A stretch of DNA of 64,000 bases. It comes from Sweltsa coloradensis. Lineage: Eukaryota; Arthropoda; Insecta; Plecoptera; Chloroperlidae. This document shows positions 23,388 through 34,804 of the stretch, piece after piece. The notes under the pieces are model-generated. The model searched no databases. It saw only the letters and a list, made by a program, of their open reading frames with translations, and was not told the DNA's origin. Both the position numbers and the translations under genes were made by a program. Where the stretch lies: contig JAMZAV010000355.1 of NCBI GenBank assembly GCA_024449915.1, positions 1-64,000 on the forward strand. The letters are read 5' to 3'. The stretch's first letter is position 1. Every line of letters starts with the position of its first letter.

Positions 23388-23418
23388 TATAAGGATAACA
23401 AAATCACACAGAAAATAA

Positions 23419-24010
23419 TTGGATGAGCGAAGCGAAGATTCCATTCCACAACACTAAAGAAAAAAATCCGGAATGTTTTTTTTTCTTCTTTTTTTAAATG
23501 TATTTTTGTCTGTTTGTTAACACGATTCCGGCTAAACTGATACTCCGATTGCGATGAAATTTTATGGAGGTCTTTGAAATCTCTGAACTTAGAACTGACA
23601 CGTTTTTGAGCACAATCGGAAAATTATTTCTCATAAAAATCGCAATTTTACGATTTTTTTCGATTTTTTAAAAATTTCTTTGACTTATAACACCTGCTTT
23701 ATCCTATCGTAATGATTTTTTCACGGAATCTTGATTTTATGAAAAAATATATTCTTGTTAAATTTGTGTGCAATCGAATAATTATTTCTTATGAAAATTT
23801 CAATATTAAGATTTTTCCTTTTTTTAAAATTACAATTAATTAAAAAAATTAAAAATTAAAGTTAATTTTTTTTAAAATTTAATTTAAAAAAAATCTTCAA
23901 TTTAGTTATGATTTTTTCACAGAACAACAGAAAATCCGCATAACACATGGCAGCTCAATGCACCAATTACGCTCATCCAACAACGCGGCGGGACTTAAGC
24001 GTTTTCCTAG
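23419..24010 (+). repeat. Family A2 element, second copy
   Basis: It has the same ends as the copy at 22638 (TTGGATGAGCG at 23419; GCGTTTTCCTAG ending 24010) with an internally shorter body. The five bases before both copies are ATAAT or AATAA with a T at the junction, as expected for insertion at a T-rich target. Confidence 0.8.
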
Positions 24011-24048
24011 TTAACTGCATCACCATTACGAAAAGAATAATTATATAC

Positions 24049-24780
24049 TATAGGCCGCTTCACGAACGCTTTTTCCAGTCGCGTTGATGGGTGAGCTTTT
24101 TTGGAATATTTCTGTCCAATGATTACGTTATTTAGGGGAATCTCATTACTTTTTCTATAGTTACATGATATAACTTGTTAACACCTGTAAAAGGCTTCTA
24201 TTAAAACCTTTATTTCTATGACTTAGACCAACTTTTACAATTTTTTCTTTCAATAGGTACTACATCACCATATTCTTTATGTCAATGTAAAATATGAACG
24301 TTGTAGCCCCACCCATTTGGTCAGAATCGGCCCAAATATCACGACAATATCGTATTAAAAACCGGGGAAAAAAATCGTAAAAGTACGATCTCTATAAGAT
24401 TTTTTTTAAATGTCTCCTAAATCATAACACATAAAAAATTATTGATTAAAAACGTTCCCATAAAATTTCATAAATATCGGAGTAGCCGTTTGCCAAATAT
24501 CACGAAAATATCTCATTAAAAAATGAAAAAAATCGTAAAAGTACGATAATTATAAGAAATATTTGATCAATTATACCCAAAAACGTGGCAGTTCTAAGTT
24601 CAGAGATTTCGAAGGTCCCCTCCAATTTTCATCAGGATCGCATTTGCCGTTTGCCCGGTAGAGAGCGAACAAACAGACAAAAAACTAACAAAAACACAAC
24701 ACCCGAGCTTTTTTTCTTTGGGTTTCGTAAGTGAAAAAAAAACACAAAGTGAAATTGAAGTCTTCGCTTCGCTCATCCAA
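24049..24780 (-). repeat. Family A1 element
   Basis: A minus-strand copy from ATAGGCCGCTTCACGAACGC (CTAG decayed to ATAG) to CGCTCATCCAA at 24770-24780. Confidence 0.75.
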
Positions 24781-24809
24781 TAAATACGTGGCCTAATGAG
24801 TTTTTTTTG

Positions 24810-25598
24810 CTAGAAAGCTTCGCAATCGCTTTTTTTAGTCGCGTTGATGGTTGAGCGTTTTTTTTTAAGTTTTTAGTTTACGTGGGATATCTTTACTTTT
24901 GCAAGTGCTTTGTTTTGCTGCCTACGCATTGTAGGTGACTGTTGTCAAGTTTCTATTGTTACTTGTCAATTTGTTATTATTTACCATAAAAAGCTTACAT
25001 TATAAGCTTTATTTCTATGGATTCTGGCTAACTTTTTCAACTTTTTCTTTCAAAAGGTACTTCATCACCATAACCTTAATGTCCATGTATAATATGAACG
25101 TTAAAGGCCCACCCGTTTGGTCAGAATTGGAGCAAATGGCACGAAAATATCGCACAAAAATAAAAATAATTATATTAAAAACTTTATTTCTATAGATTGT
25201 GGCTATTTTTTCCAATTTTTTCTTTCAAAAGGTACTACATTACCATAACCTTAATGTCCATGACAAATATGAACGTTTTCGCCCCACCCGTTTGGTCAGA
25301 ATCGGCCCAAATGTCACGAAAATATCGCACTAAAAAACGAAAAAAATAAAAAAAGTACGATATTCATGAGAAATATTTCTTCGATTGTACCCAAAAACGT
25401 AGCAAATGTAGGTTCAGAGATTTTAAAGATCCCCTTCAATTTTCATCCAGATCGCAAATGCCGTCGGTTGCCCGGTAGAGAGCGAACAAACAGACAGAAA
25501 AACAAAAAACAAACAAACAACAAAAACAAACAAAAAAACACCCGAGCTAAATTTTTTGGGGGGTCGGTGAAATTGAAGTCTTCCCTTCGCTCATCCAA
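24810..25598 (-). repeat. Family A1 element with internal duplication
   Basis: A minus-strand copy from CTAGAAAGCTTCGCAATCGC to CGCTCATCCAA (25588-25598). The segment from the TTTATTTCTATGGATTCTGG block to the GAACGTT..CCCACCCGTTTGG block occurs twice in tandem (about 25005-25160 and 25190-25345). Confidence 0.75.
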
Positions 25599-25635
25599 TA
25601 AATGGGGTCATTTGACAAATGTAGGAATCATTGAA

Positions 25636-25971
25636 AGAGCGTAGCTAGCGAAGCTAATGGAGCAAAGACATCAATTTCACTGACACCCAAAAAATTTAGC
25701 TTTTTTTTTTGTATTTTTGTCTGTTCGTTCGCTCTCTACTGGGCAAACGGCATATGCGATCTTGATGAAAATTTGACAGGACCTTCAAAATCTCTGAACT
25801 TGTACTTGCCACGTTTTTTGGCACAATCGAAGAAATATTTCTCATGAATATTGTACTTTTACGATTTTATTTGATTTTTTGTGCGATATTTTCGTGCCAT
25901 TTGTGCCAATTCTGACCAAATGAGTAGGGCTAAAACGTTCATATTATACATGGACATTGAAGTTATGTTGA
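25636..25971 (+). repeat. Family A1 variant, 5' fragment
   Basis: The 5' end is altered (AGAGCGTAGCTAGCGAAGC) but is followed by ATCAATTTCACTGACACCCA and the normal body. It stops where the next A1 copy starts. Confidence 0.65.
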
Positions 25972-27169
25972 TTGGATGAGCGAAGCGAAGACTTCAATTT
26001 CACCGACCCTCCAAAAAATTTAGCTCGGGTGTTTTTTTTTTATTTATTTTTTTTCGTCTGTTTGTTCGCTCTCTACCGGGCAAACGGCACACGCGATCTT
26101 CATGAAAATTTTACACGACCTTCGTTTTCTCTGAACTTAGACTTGCCACGTTTTTGGGTACAATCGAAGAAATATTTCTCATGAATATCGTACTTTTACG
26201 ATTTTTTTCGATTTTTAGTGCGATATTTTCGTGACCTTTGGACCGATTCTGACCAAACGGGTGGGGCTACAACGTTCATATTTTACATGCACATTAAGGT
26301 AAAGGTGATGTATTGACATTTGAAAGAAAAATGCAAAAGTTAGCCAGAATCTATAGAAATAAGGTTTTAATTTGATTTTTTGAGGTGTTACATATTAAAC
26401 CTTATTTCTATAGATTCTGGCTAACTTTTTCAACTTTTTCTTTGAAAAGTCAATCGATCAACTTTACCTTAATGTCCATGTGAAATATGAACGTTGTAGT
26501 TCCACCCGTTTGTCAGAATCCGCCAAATAGCACGAAAATATAGATTTAGATCTTCTCACAGCCTTGTATGAAAACTTACAGAGATTTATACATTGATATT
26601 AAACCCTATAGTAGGCTAGATTAGCAGTCTCCTATACCTCCGCACAGCGCGAGCGTAGCAATGAAGACTCAACCGGCCCATTTCAAGATGGCGTTTTGGT
26701 GTTTTAATTTATGCTTTTTTAATGCAATAAAGTATTTTACTGATTGTTTGATATGGTTTTAGCTTGTGCAGCATGGTATTAAACAAAGAAACAATACGAA
26801 GTGATTGCATAAGGGAATTACTAATCATTTGGTGTTAAAGGCTAGTATGCTTACCTGTCAACCTGGCGGCAATCTTGAGAACTATTTGGCCACAAATCGC
26901 TCCATTTGATTAACATGTAACTGTCATTTTAAGATGGCTTCTAATTGTACCGGAAGTGGACCACCGACTGCTGGTCTAGCCAATTATATAGGATGTCTAT
27001 GATTTTATACCTTACTCACAGCCTTGTTACAAACAATCAAAGATCCAACAGACCTAATGATTGCTTTGTATGGGCCGTGTTAATATGTTTTTATTATTTT
27101 AAATTAATATTAACATTTTATAATTAAAAAGCTCATCCATCAACGGCGGGACTTCAGCGTTTTGCAAGT
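25972..27169 (+). repeat. Family A1 element interrupted by a small insertion
   Basis: It starts TTGGATGAGCGAAGCGAAGA (25972) and ends GCTCATCCATCAACGGCGGG ... GCGTTTTGCAAG near 27169, with the terminal CTAG changed. It belongs to the CACAGCCTTG tail subfamily. The tail is split by the insertion at 26591-27000. Confidence 0.75.
26591..27000. mobile_element. ~410-bp insertion with imperfect TIRs in an A1 copy
   Basis: The A1 tail is interrupted between GATTTATA (26583-26590) and GATTTTATA (27001-27009), a likely 8-9-bp target duplication. The insert ends show imperfect inverted similarity around CCTATAGTAGGCTAG (left) and CTAGCCAATTATATAGG (right), with AGCAGTC / GACTGCT further in. It contains CAAGATGGCG near 26686. 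A hAT-type MITE is plausible. Confidence 0.5.
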
Positions 27170-27179
27170 GTAGTACATT

Positions 27180-27312
27180 TTGAAAGTAAAAGATAAAAAA
27201 GGTTAGCCAGAATCTATAGAAATAAAGCTTTTAATATGTTTTTTGAGTTTGTGTGCGATATTTTCGTGCCATTTGGGCCAATTCTGACCGAACGGGTGGG
27301 ACTACAACAGTC
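27180..27312 (+). repeat. Family A1 internal fragment
   Basis: GGTTAGCCAGAATCTATAGA ... CCGAACGGGTGGGACTACAA is internal A1 sequence; it is cut by the palindrome that follows. Confidence 0.6.
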
Positions 27313-27327
27313 ACTACGTTTACCACA

Positions 27328-28550
27328 CACTACGTTTACCACAGGCTCTAGTCCGGCTTACACTGGGCCGGTTTCATCTAGTCCTAGGTGTATATCAACA
27401 AAACTAAGCCGGCCTACTCTAGCCTAATTTCAAGCCGAACTAGCCACAGCCTGCTAGACCTACTAGAACGTCGGGTTTCAACCACTAAATTTACCAAAAC
27501 AAAATTATTAAATGAAACCAATTATTAAACTGTTGCTATATTATATAGCCTATATGACTTATTTGCATGGAACGCATCTATTCTCGCCCGATTTGTTCTA
27601 GAATTGTACCTGGATACTCATAATCCTCCTCATCAAGTTGCAGTGAAGTGTTTATCAGACTGGACTAGTTCGTTTGAAGCGGTCTAGACTCGTTGGCAAA
27701 CGAGTCTAGATCGGTTCCCATCTGGGCCGGCTCCATGCGTTTATCAAGCCATGTAGGCCGGCCTAGAGCTAGGCCGGCCTACATGGTTTGATAAACGCAT
27801 GGAGCCGGCCCAGATGGGAACCGATCTAGACTCGTTTGCCAACGAGTCTAGACCGCTTCAAACGAACTAGTCCAGTCTGATAAACACTTCACTGCAACTT
27901 GATGAGGAGGGTTATGAGTATCCAGGTGCCACTCTAGAACAAATCGGGCGAGAATAGATGCGTTCCATGCAAATAAGTCATAAGTAGAGGCATGAAAATT
28001 TAGCGTTTTAGGTTATTGATGCTAAATCAGTGAGCATAAATTCTTAAAAACGCTACAAAATGCTAAATTTACTGAAAATAAGATTTACCTATACCAATTG
28101 AGAATTGGTTTAGCATTGTATTCTAACGTTTAAAGTGACTACATTAAATTGAAATGTTCCTATAAAGCATAATTTGAATTCATTCCCCATTAAAAATACA
28201 AGAAACTCCCCACATTTTGGGGTTTTGGTGGAAAGAAGAAAATTAATGCTACAAAATGCTTAATTTGGAAAAATTAATGCTAAATATTCAGAATATAAAT
28301 GCTATTTTTTCATAGCTCTAGTCATAAGGCAATATAATATAGCTACAGTTTAATAATTTGTTTTATTTAATAATTTTGTTTTGGTAAATTTAGTGGATGA
28401 AACCCGACGTTCTAGTAGGTCTAGCAGGCTGTGGCTAGTTCGGCTTGAAATTGGGCTAGAGTAGGCCGGCTTAGTTTTGTTGATATACACCTCGGACTAG
28501 ATGAAACCGGCCCAGTGTAAGCCGGACTAGAGCCTGTGGTAAACGTAGTG
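27328..28550. mobile_element. Near-perfect long palindrome (438-bp arms)
   Basis: The left arm 27328-27765 and right arm 27768-28550 are inverted copies with a two-base centre, once the 336-bp insertion and its 8-bp duplication in the right arm are set aside (438 versus 439 bp). The centre reads GGCCGGCCTAGAGCTAGGCC; the outer ends are CACTACGTTTACCAC. Differences between arms are few (for example AGAATTGTACCTGG against CCAGGTGCCACTCT). An additional CACTACGTTTACCA lies just outside the left end (27313). The interior repeats GGCCGGC, CTAGA and GACTAG motifs. It is non-coding, and a foldback-type MITE is the simplest reading. Confidence 0.75.
27985..28320. mobile_element. hAT-like MITE with 8-bp target duplication
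   Basis: The ends TAGAGGCATGAAAATTTAGC and the inverse of GCTATTTTTTCATAGCTCTA are imperfect TIRs. The element is flanked by GTCATAAG at 27977-27984 and 28321-28328, an exact 8-bp duplication, and the mirror arm of the palindrome gives the empty site. An 8-bp duplication with a TAGAG/CAGAG-type TIR is the hallmark of hAT. The interior repeats AATGCTAAAT/ACAAAATGCT and has no coding sequence. Confidence 0.85.
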
Positions 28551-29090
28551 AGTGGTGGCTCGTGGACATTAGAACAGGTGGTGCTAATATACAGCAAACG
28601 TAAATCATGCATATGGGTTATGTGTGACAGGGAAGGAGGGGTGTGTGAGGTTGTCACAATACCCAGCTCCTCCACACAAATAATAATTGAATAACAATTA
28701 AACTGCAATCAATTTAAATTAAACAACAATTACCTACAGCGACAGCTGTAGGGTTGAAGACTGACGACTGACGATTGAAGTGATTGCAAGGGTGCGCGGC
28801 TAGCGGGCGAACCTATACAGAGCCCGAGTGTGCGCGTCCCGATAGCACCAGAAGACCGGTTTGCGTTTCGTTTTACCCGTGTTGTTCCCTGTCGTTGCGT
28901 GCTAAAAGGGCTTAAAAATCGTCGAATTCGGTGCGGAGCACTCGCAGGTTTCTACATATGCTTGGTTCAAAACCATCACCACCAAGTACTACGCAGTATG
29001 AAAAAGTTGACCATCAGCACGGCCGCGGATACTTTTGAATACTTAATTTTACAATACCTACACATTGAACTTTCTTAGAGAACAAATCCG
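28551..29090. other. Unassigned sequence between the palindrome and family C
   Basis: No recognised family end or protein block. The stretch 28780-29000 is locally more GC-rich. A short open frame at 28830-29078 has no recognisable motif. Confidence 0.4.
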
Positions 29091-29925
29091 TTGAGAAATT
29101 GTCATTGTCTATCAATTCATGTACCATAATCACTCTTATCACAGCTCCTTAGAAAATCGCTAAATTATTGTCTATAAAATGAACATATTTTTCTACTGTC
29201 AGTTATTCAAAATTATATAAACAGGGCTTTCATTTGAGCCTTATATGAAAGTTCTACTACGATTTCGAGAAACTGGGTATTCCAAGCTGCAAATCGACGG
29301 CCATCTTGGATTTGAATTTAAAAAAAAAAACTGTTCTCATCGCCAAACCGACTTCAGAAACGAATTTCTCGACCCCCAAAACCACAAATACCACATACTA
29401 CGCGATACTTTAGGTTAAACCCTTGCAAAGATAGTGTCAGACGTGGCAAATGGCAGCCTTTTTGGATTTTGGGCTCTGGCGGAGTATGCCCACACTTTCG
29501 CGAGAGGCATGGGGGCTAAATGTTTTATAAAACCTTCTTAGAGGACAAATCCGTTGACAAATTGTCATTGACTCTCAATGGTCACAAAAGTGTCGGAAAT
29601 GACCCTACTTTTTTTGAAAACTGCAAGATGGCGGCGTTTTTTTTTATAATTTAAGGGTGTTCCCCACGTAGGATTTTGGGGATTTTTCTGGAGATATACA
29701 GGAGGCCCCAATGAACGTATTACAAAAGGAATCAGCTTTCTAATATTTCCTTCTCGGACCGAATTTCAGTCGAATTTGCCTATACTAATAAGTCCCCGCA
29801 TTTGCACCCTAAAAAAACAAAAACAAAACAAAAACAAAACAAAAACAAAAACAAAAAACAACTAAAAAAACAGTGACGATTTTTTCCGGCATAGTCAAAT
29901 GTAAACGCTCGCTTCGCTCGCTTAA
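29091..29925 (-). repeat. Family C-like element, 5' end at 29925
   Basis: The right end CGCTCGCTTCGCTCGCTTAA (29906-29925) is the reversed C-family 5' end. The body holds a CAAAAC-rich run (29812-29870), TTTCAGTCGAATTTGCC (the GAAATT module, reversed), two AGGACAAATCCGTTGA-like repeats and CAAGATGGCGGCG at about 29624. No hairpin/CCTAG 3' end was found, so the left limit is arbitrary. Confidence 0.55.
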
Positions 29926-29930
29926 TGACA

Positions 29931-30206
29931 TAATTAATTCTTTTGAGTTTCCGAGTTCAAGTTAATTTAATTACCAACCATTTGGGCAGATCTCCCTGCC
30001 CATGTTCAAGGTAGCGACATACAAATTAAAATACATAAAGTAAACAATCAAGACAATAAAAAATAATATAAATGCCAAAACAAGTCACTGCAACTGGTCA
30101 GCATTACAGTATACATCTTTGATATTCAATATTTAAAAATGTTGAGAATGAGCACTGGATAGATTTCGAGAACGAAAGAGCTGTCGCCAGAGTGGACCAT
30201 GGACAT
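29931..30206. other. Short unassigned spacer
   Basis: Nothing recognised. Confidence 0.4.
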
Positions 30207-30829
30207 GGCCTTCATGGTGAATGCTGGAAATCAAGGTAAAAATAATATAAACTATTGGGGATGGGGGTTGACAAAATGTGGTTTATATAATGAGAATAGG
30301 CCGATTTGGTTCAAACACATTAGAACATAATTTTATTAACTAATTTGATTGAAAATTCAATTTCGGGTTAGAGCTATTAATTATTCCAATTTTAGGGGAT
30401 GATTTAGGGGGTGTTGGGGGTGGAATACTGCTTGTCTCTCGGCGGAAGTATGTGAGTCTGAGGTACATCTATGTGTGGTCCAAGTTTCATAGTTCTAAGA
30501 TATACCGTTTTCTCTGTAGGCTCTTATTCCTCTCTGGCAGAATCCACGCCCCCCCTCCCCAAACCAACCAACCAGCCAGCCGGAAGATTTTCGTCGATTT
30601 TTACGCACTTTTTTTAACACAGAACGGGTTATCGGATCGGGCTGATTTTTTTTTGGTATGACCACATATCAAGTCATGTATAACGAGTTTCAAGATTGTA
30701 AATCTTTCGGGACGGCGTGTGCAGATAGCTGAAAACCCCCCAACTCAGGTAGGAGTAAACAGGGTCGAGTTAGTCATCGCCTTCTAGCATCGCGTGCGCT
30801 TGGCCGCGGGCGAACGACCGTCACCCTAG
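30207..30829 (+). repeat. Family D element, copy 1
   Basis: It begins within the GGTGAATGCTGGAAATCAAG unit and ends GCGGGCGAACGACCGTCACC CTAG at 30829. The body shares CGGGTTATCGGATCGGGCTG, ATTGTAAATCTTTCGGGACG and GTGCAGATAGCTGAAAACCC with copies 2 and 3. The 3' end forms a GGGCGA/TC(G/A)CCC hairpin directly before CTAG. The 5' limit is uncertain. Confidence 0.65.
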
Positions 30830-31660
30830 ATAATAGAAGCATTAACGAGTAATGTAGGCCTTCACGTTGAAAGCTCTCAATGATGAGACAAATACATAAT
30901 TAATGCTGTGTTTACGGCCCTAGATTCGAGTCGATGGCCTTCAATAAAATATTTTCTGTAAAGCTAAAAGCAAATCTGCTCACTTAATTGAAAAGTACCC
31001 AATATAGACGGTTTTGATTTAACATAGGATATACAAAAAATAGACTTAATAATTATAAAATATTACAATAGCAAAGTTTCAACGGGACACTTGTGTAGTA
31101 TAACTTTATTTATTTACAAACTCTGCTTGACACAAAAACAATTTAAAATCGACGAAAGGCTTTGTGACCTTTGTCTTTATTTTATGTAAACTGTAATCTA
31201 TGTTTCGCACATCAATAATAATTCATCAATTATTTGTATTGTTGTGTTGTGTTTGTGTAAGTATTCTTGTTTTTCATGAATCAACGTTGTTATTCCTCCT
31301 CATTTCACGTTTTGTATTAACAATATCAAGGCCTATACATAGACTCTGTACACCACTGAGGTGGCCAGGCAAACTAAGCTTCTGTAAGTGCATATTACAT
31401 TTTATTTCTCGATATCTTTTATATCTTTTATATCTCATATTGAATTAAACTTACTGCATACCATAACACACCATACATCATTTTCTGCAATTTAAATCTA
31501 TAACAAAATTTGGCCTACACAATATTGATTTTGCGTTCCCACCGAGCAAACATACTGAGAACACTACAGAAGCAAGGTATACAAATTTATGTCAACAAAT
31601 ATCAAGAATTTTGAAACCGAAAACAGTTTTCTCAATTTCTCGATTTGGTTAGTCGGGAAA
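30830..31660. other. Unassigned AT-rich sequence
   Basis: No family end or protein block was recognised. An open frame at 31200-31448 encodes a hydrophobic stretch without recognisable motifs and is probably incidental. Confidence 0.4.
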
Positions 31661-31682
31661 CACTCCCGTAGGTGTAATTGTT

Positions 31683-32187
31683 ATCCCCCCAAAATACAAA
31701 AATTTGTAAAAAAAAAAAAACGGCAGCCAAGCTCTCCTTCCAAAGTCTTCGGCTGTGAATGCTGTGAGATATAGAAGTTGAGCCAAGCATTTCATTCTTT
31801 CTCCCTAGTTTCGCATTGAAAAGAAGTAAGATCATTTCGCCTGTTGTTCGCGTGGTAAAAAAGTAAAAATTTTAAACTCAAAATCATAAAAAAATTACTT
31901 GGTCATTGACTTTTTTAGAGTCCTCGTACCAAAATCAATAGCAAAGTAAATTCTTTATGATTTTGAGTTTAAAATTTTTACTTTTTTACCAGGAAAATGG
32001 TTGGCTTGGCGCTCGTCAACAGGCAAAATGATCTTACTTCTTTTCAATGCAAAACTAGGGAGGAAGAATGAAATGCTTGGCTCAACTTCTATATCTCACA
32101 GCATTCACAGCCGAAGACTTTGAAAGGAGAGCTTGGCTGCCGTTTTTTTTTTTTTTTTTTTACAAATTTATGTATTTTGGGGGGATA
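31683..32187. repeat. Foldback repeat FB4
   Basis: The arms 31683-31890 and 31955-32187 are inverted copies with a ~64-bp loop; CCCCCCAAAATACAAA near 31685 is mirrored near 32184, and TCGGCTGTGAATGCTGTGAG near 31749 is mirrored near 32096-32115. The A/T runs next to ACGGCAGCCAAGCTCTCC vary in length between arms. Related sequence is at 44262-44600. Confidence 0.75.
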
Positions 32188-32189
32188 TC

Positions 32190-32489
32190 ACATCTTTTTG
32201 TTGTTTGTTTCATATCAAGGCGTGAAATACGTGAAATACGTGTAAAGGTGGATACAGTGCCTTTTAATTAAAACAGATTTTGAGAAACAAAAGCTACTAT
32301 CTTTTGTTTTTGTTTACAATCTGTAGTTGGCAATATATAATGTTTTTATTAAATTTCCAATGGTTAATGTCGTCTTGGGTGTTTGTGTGAATGATTTGTT
32401 GACCGGAATATAACACATTGACGCATAATTTTAATAAGGAATTAAAATATTTAAATTGTATTCAATACGACCTAAAGTTTTTCCCAAAG
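32190..32489. other. Unassigned spacer
   Basis: AT-rich; no feature recognised. Confidence 0.4.
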
Positions 32490-33831
32490 TTAAGAGTGGT
32501 AGGGAACAGTGGGGGTAAAATATCTCTTGCCTCCTGGCAAATTATTATGTTTCATATTAGTATATACCAACATGCCAAATTTCATGCTGATAACTCATTC
32601 GGTGCCTTCATGGTGAATGCTGGAAATCAAGGTAAAAATAACATAAACTATTAGGGATGGGGGTTGAAAAAATGTGGTTTAGGAAATGAGAATAGGCCGA
32701 TTGGGTTAAAACACATTAGAACATAATTTACTAATTTGAATAAAAATTCAATTTTGGGTTAGGGCTATGAATTATTCCAATTTCAGGGGGTGTTGGGGGT
32801 GGAATATCGCTTGCTCCCGGCGAATTATTTTTCATAAGTATGTACCATCATTCCAAATTTCATACCGATAACTCATTAGGTGCCTTCATGGTGAATGCTA
32901 GAAATCAAGGTAAAATAAATATAAATTGAAAGTGATGGGAGTTAAAAAATGTGGTTAAGGAAATAAGAATAGGCCAATTGGGTTAAAAAACATTAGAACA
33001 TCGGCCTTCCCGCCCAAGGGACGGGAAAATATCAATAAATACAAATATTAGAACATAATTTTAATAACTAATTTGAAGAAAACATCAATTTTAGATTAGA
33101 GTTATGAATTATTCCCATTTTAGGGGATGTTGGGGGTGGAATATCGCTTGCCTCTCGGCGGATTATTTTCATATTATTATGTACCATCATGTTAAATTTC
33201 ATGATGATAACTCATTAGGTGCCTCCGTGGTGAATGCTGGAAATCAAGGTAAAAATAATTTAAACTAAGAGGGATGGGGGTTGACAAAATGTGGTTAATG
33301 AGAATAGGCCGATTGGGTTAAAACACATAAGAACATAATTTTAATAACTAATTTGATTAAAAATTCAATTTTGGGTTAGAGCTATGAATTATTTTATTTT
33401 AAGGGGATGATTTAGGGGGTGTTGGGGGTGGAATATTGCTTGCCTCTCGGCGGAAGTATGTGAGTCTGAGGTACATCTAAGTGTGGTCCAAGTTTCATAG
33501 TTCTAAGATGCACCATTTTCTCTGTAGGTTCTTATTCCTCTCTGTCAGAATCCCACCCCCAACCAACCAACCAACCAGCCAAAATATTTTCTTTGATTTT
33601 TACGTACTATTTTAACACAGAATGAGTTATCGGATCGGGCTGATTTTTTTTTGTATGTCATGGACCACATATCAGATCATATACCGAGTTTCAAGATTGT
33701 AAATCTTTCGGGACGGCGTGTGCAGATAGCTGAAAACCCCCCAACTCGGGTAGGAGTAAACAGGGTCGAGTAAGTCATCGCCTTCTAGCAGTCGCGTGCG
33801 CTTGGCTGCGGGCGAACGACCGTCGCCCTAG
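32490..33831 (+). repeat. Family D element, copy 2, with internal tandem units
   Basis: Three successive units of about 280-340 bp are marked by ACTCATT(A/C)GGTGCCT, GGTGAATGCTGGAAATCAAG and GGGGGTGTTGGGGGTGGAAT (near 32600, 32880 and 33220). The third spacing is longer because of an extra ~56-bp piece at 33001-33056 with TTCCCGCCCAAGGGACGGGA. The 3' half matches copy 1 and ends with the GGGCGAACGACCGTCGCCC hairpin and TAG at 33831. Confidence 0.7.
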
Positions 33832-33834
33832 ATT

Positions 33835-33989
33835 ATTTACTACAATTCAGAAATCAAAAAAGTCCGCCCCAACCGAGAATCGAACCACGGATCTCCCGCA
33901 GTCCGCAAATTCAAATGCGCAAATGCGGGAGATCCGTGGTTCGATTCCCGGTTGGGGCGGACTTTTTTAATTTCTGAATTGTAGTAAAT
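33835..33989. repeat. Palindrome made of two inverted tRNA 3' halves
   Basis: The 66-bp arms 33835-33900 and 33924-33989 are almost perfect inverted copies around a 23-bp loop. Each arm contains GATCCGTGGTTCGATTC (T-arm with B box) followed by GGTTGGGGCGGACTTTTTT, that is a tRNA-like 3' end plus a run of T. The two copies face each other, so neither can fold as a complete tRNA. It begins four bases after the 3' end of family D. Confidence 0.7.
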
Positions 33990-34162
33990 AATAAGTTTTC
34001 TCAACCTACAAGCCTGGGCCCGACTACAATTTTATATCTACATTGGCATGCAGACAGCAGTCATACCATTGAGTTTAGAAAATACTTTAAACGTGCCACA
34101 TAGTAAGAAGATTTTCACAATAATCCATCTATTTTTTAGGAAACATTTTGTCACACAATTGA

Positions 34163-34796
34163 TTGAGCGAGCGTAGCGAGCGTCTCCACTTGACTCGTAT
34201 GGCTCGAATGTCTGTTTTTTTTTTCTTTTTCTTTTTTCTGTTACTGCTTTGGTACAGGTCGCACCGTTTCTCTGATCGACCTGAAATTTTGCACACATGT
34301 ACATACCACCTAGGTGGGTTGCTGTATAGTTTTGTGGCAAAATCGTTTAAAAAGTTAAAAAGTTACATTAAAGTTAATCGAAAGTTTTTTTTTCAAACTA
34401 AACGGCGACAAAATCTGAGGTAGAAAAATCATTTAGAATGTCCGTCCGATCACGAATATATATTTTATTTTGATCCGATAAGTAGTGTAGATAGCAATTA
34501 CATTTTAACAAAAGTAACGTTACCATGGCAACGAAAAGTCGCACAAGAATTCTGGTCACTATGTACTGCCACCTAGAAGTAATCAAGAGTTAAAATAGTT
34601 TTCCCAAAGAAATGATGTCAAGGTCCTCTAAATGGCGGTGGATTTTATCCATTCTCTCCTATTTTACAAATTTTCAGCAAATCGGTCAAGACCTTAAAGA
34701 CTAATTGGTATGTAACATTATGGGAATGTCGTACTCGGGTCGTGTTGCACGTACCGGTGCTCGCTCAACAACGCGTCCAACTGAGCGTTTTCCTAG
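34163..34796 (+). repeat. Family B element, full length
   Basis: It starts TTGAGCGAGCGTAGCGAGCG and ends GCTCGCTCAACAACGCGTCC AACTGAGCGTTTTCCTAG at 34796. The first ten bases TTGAGCGAGC are exactly mirrored by GCTCGCTCAA 28-37 bases before the end. The body has CGCACCGTTTCTCTGATCGA, CTGAAATTTTGCACACATGT and CATGGCAACGAAAAGTCGCA. At 34501-34514 it has the uninterrupted target of the nested A2 copy found at 36680. Confidence 0.8.
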
Positions 34797-34804
34797 TATT
34801 TTTA

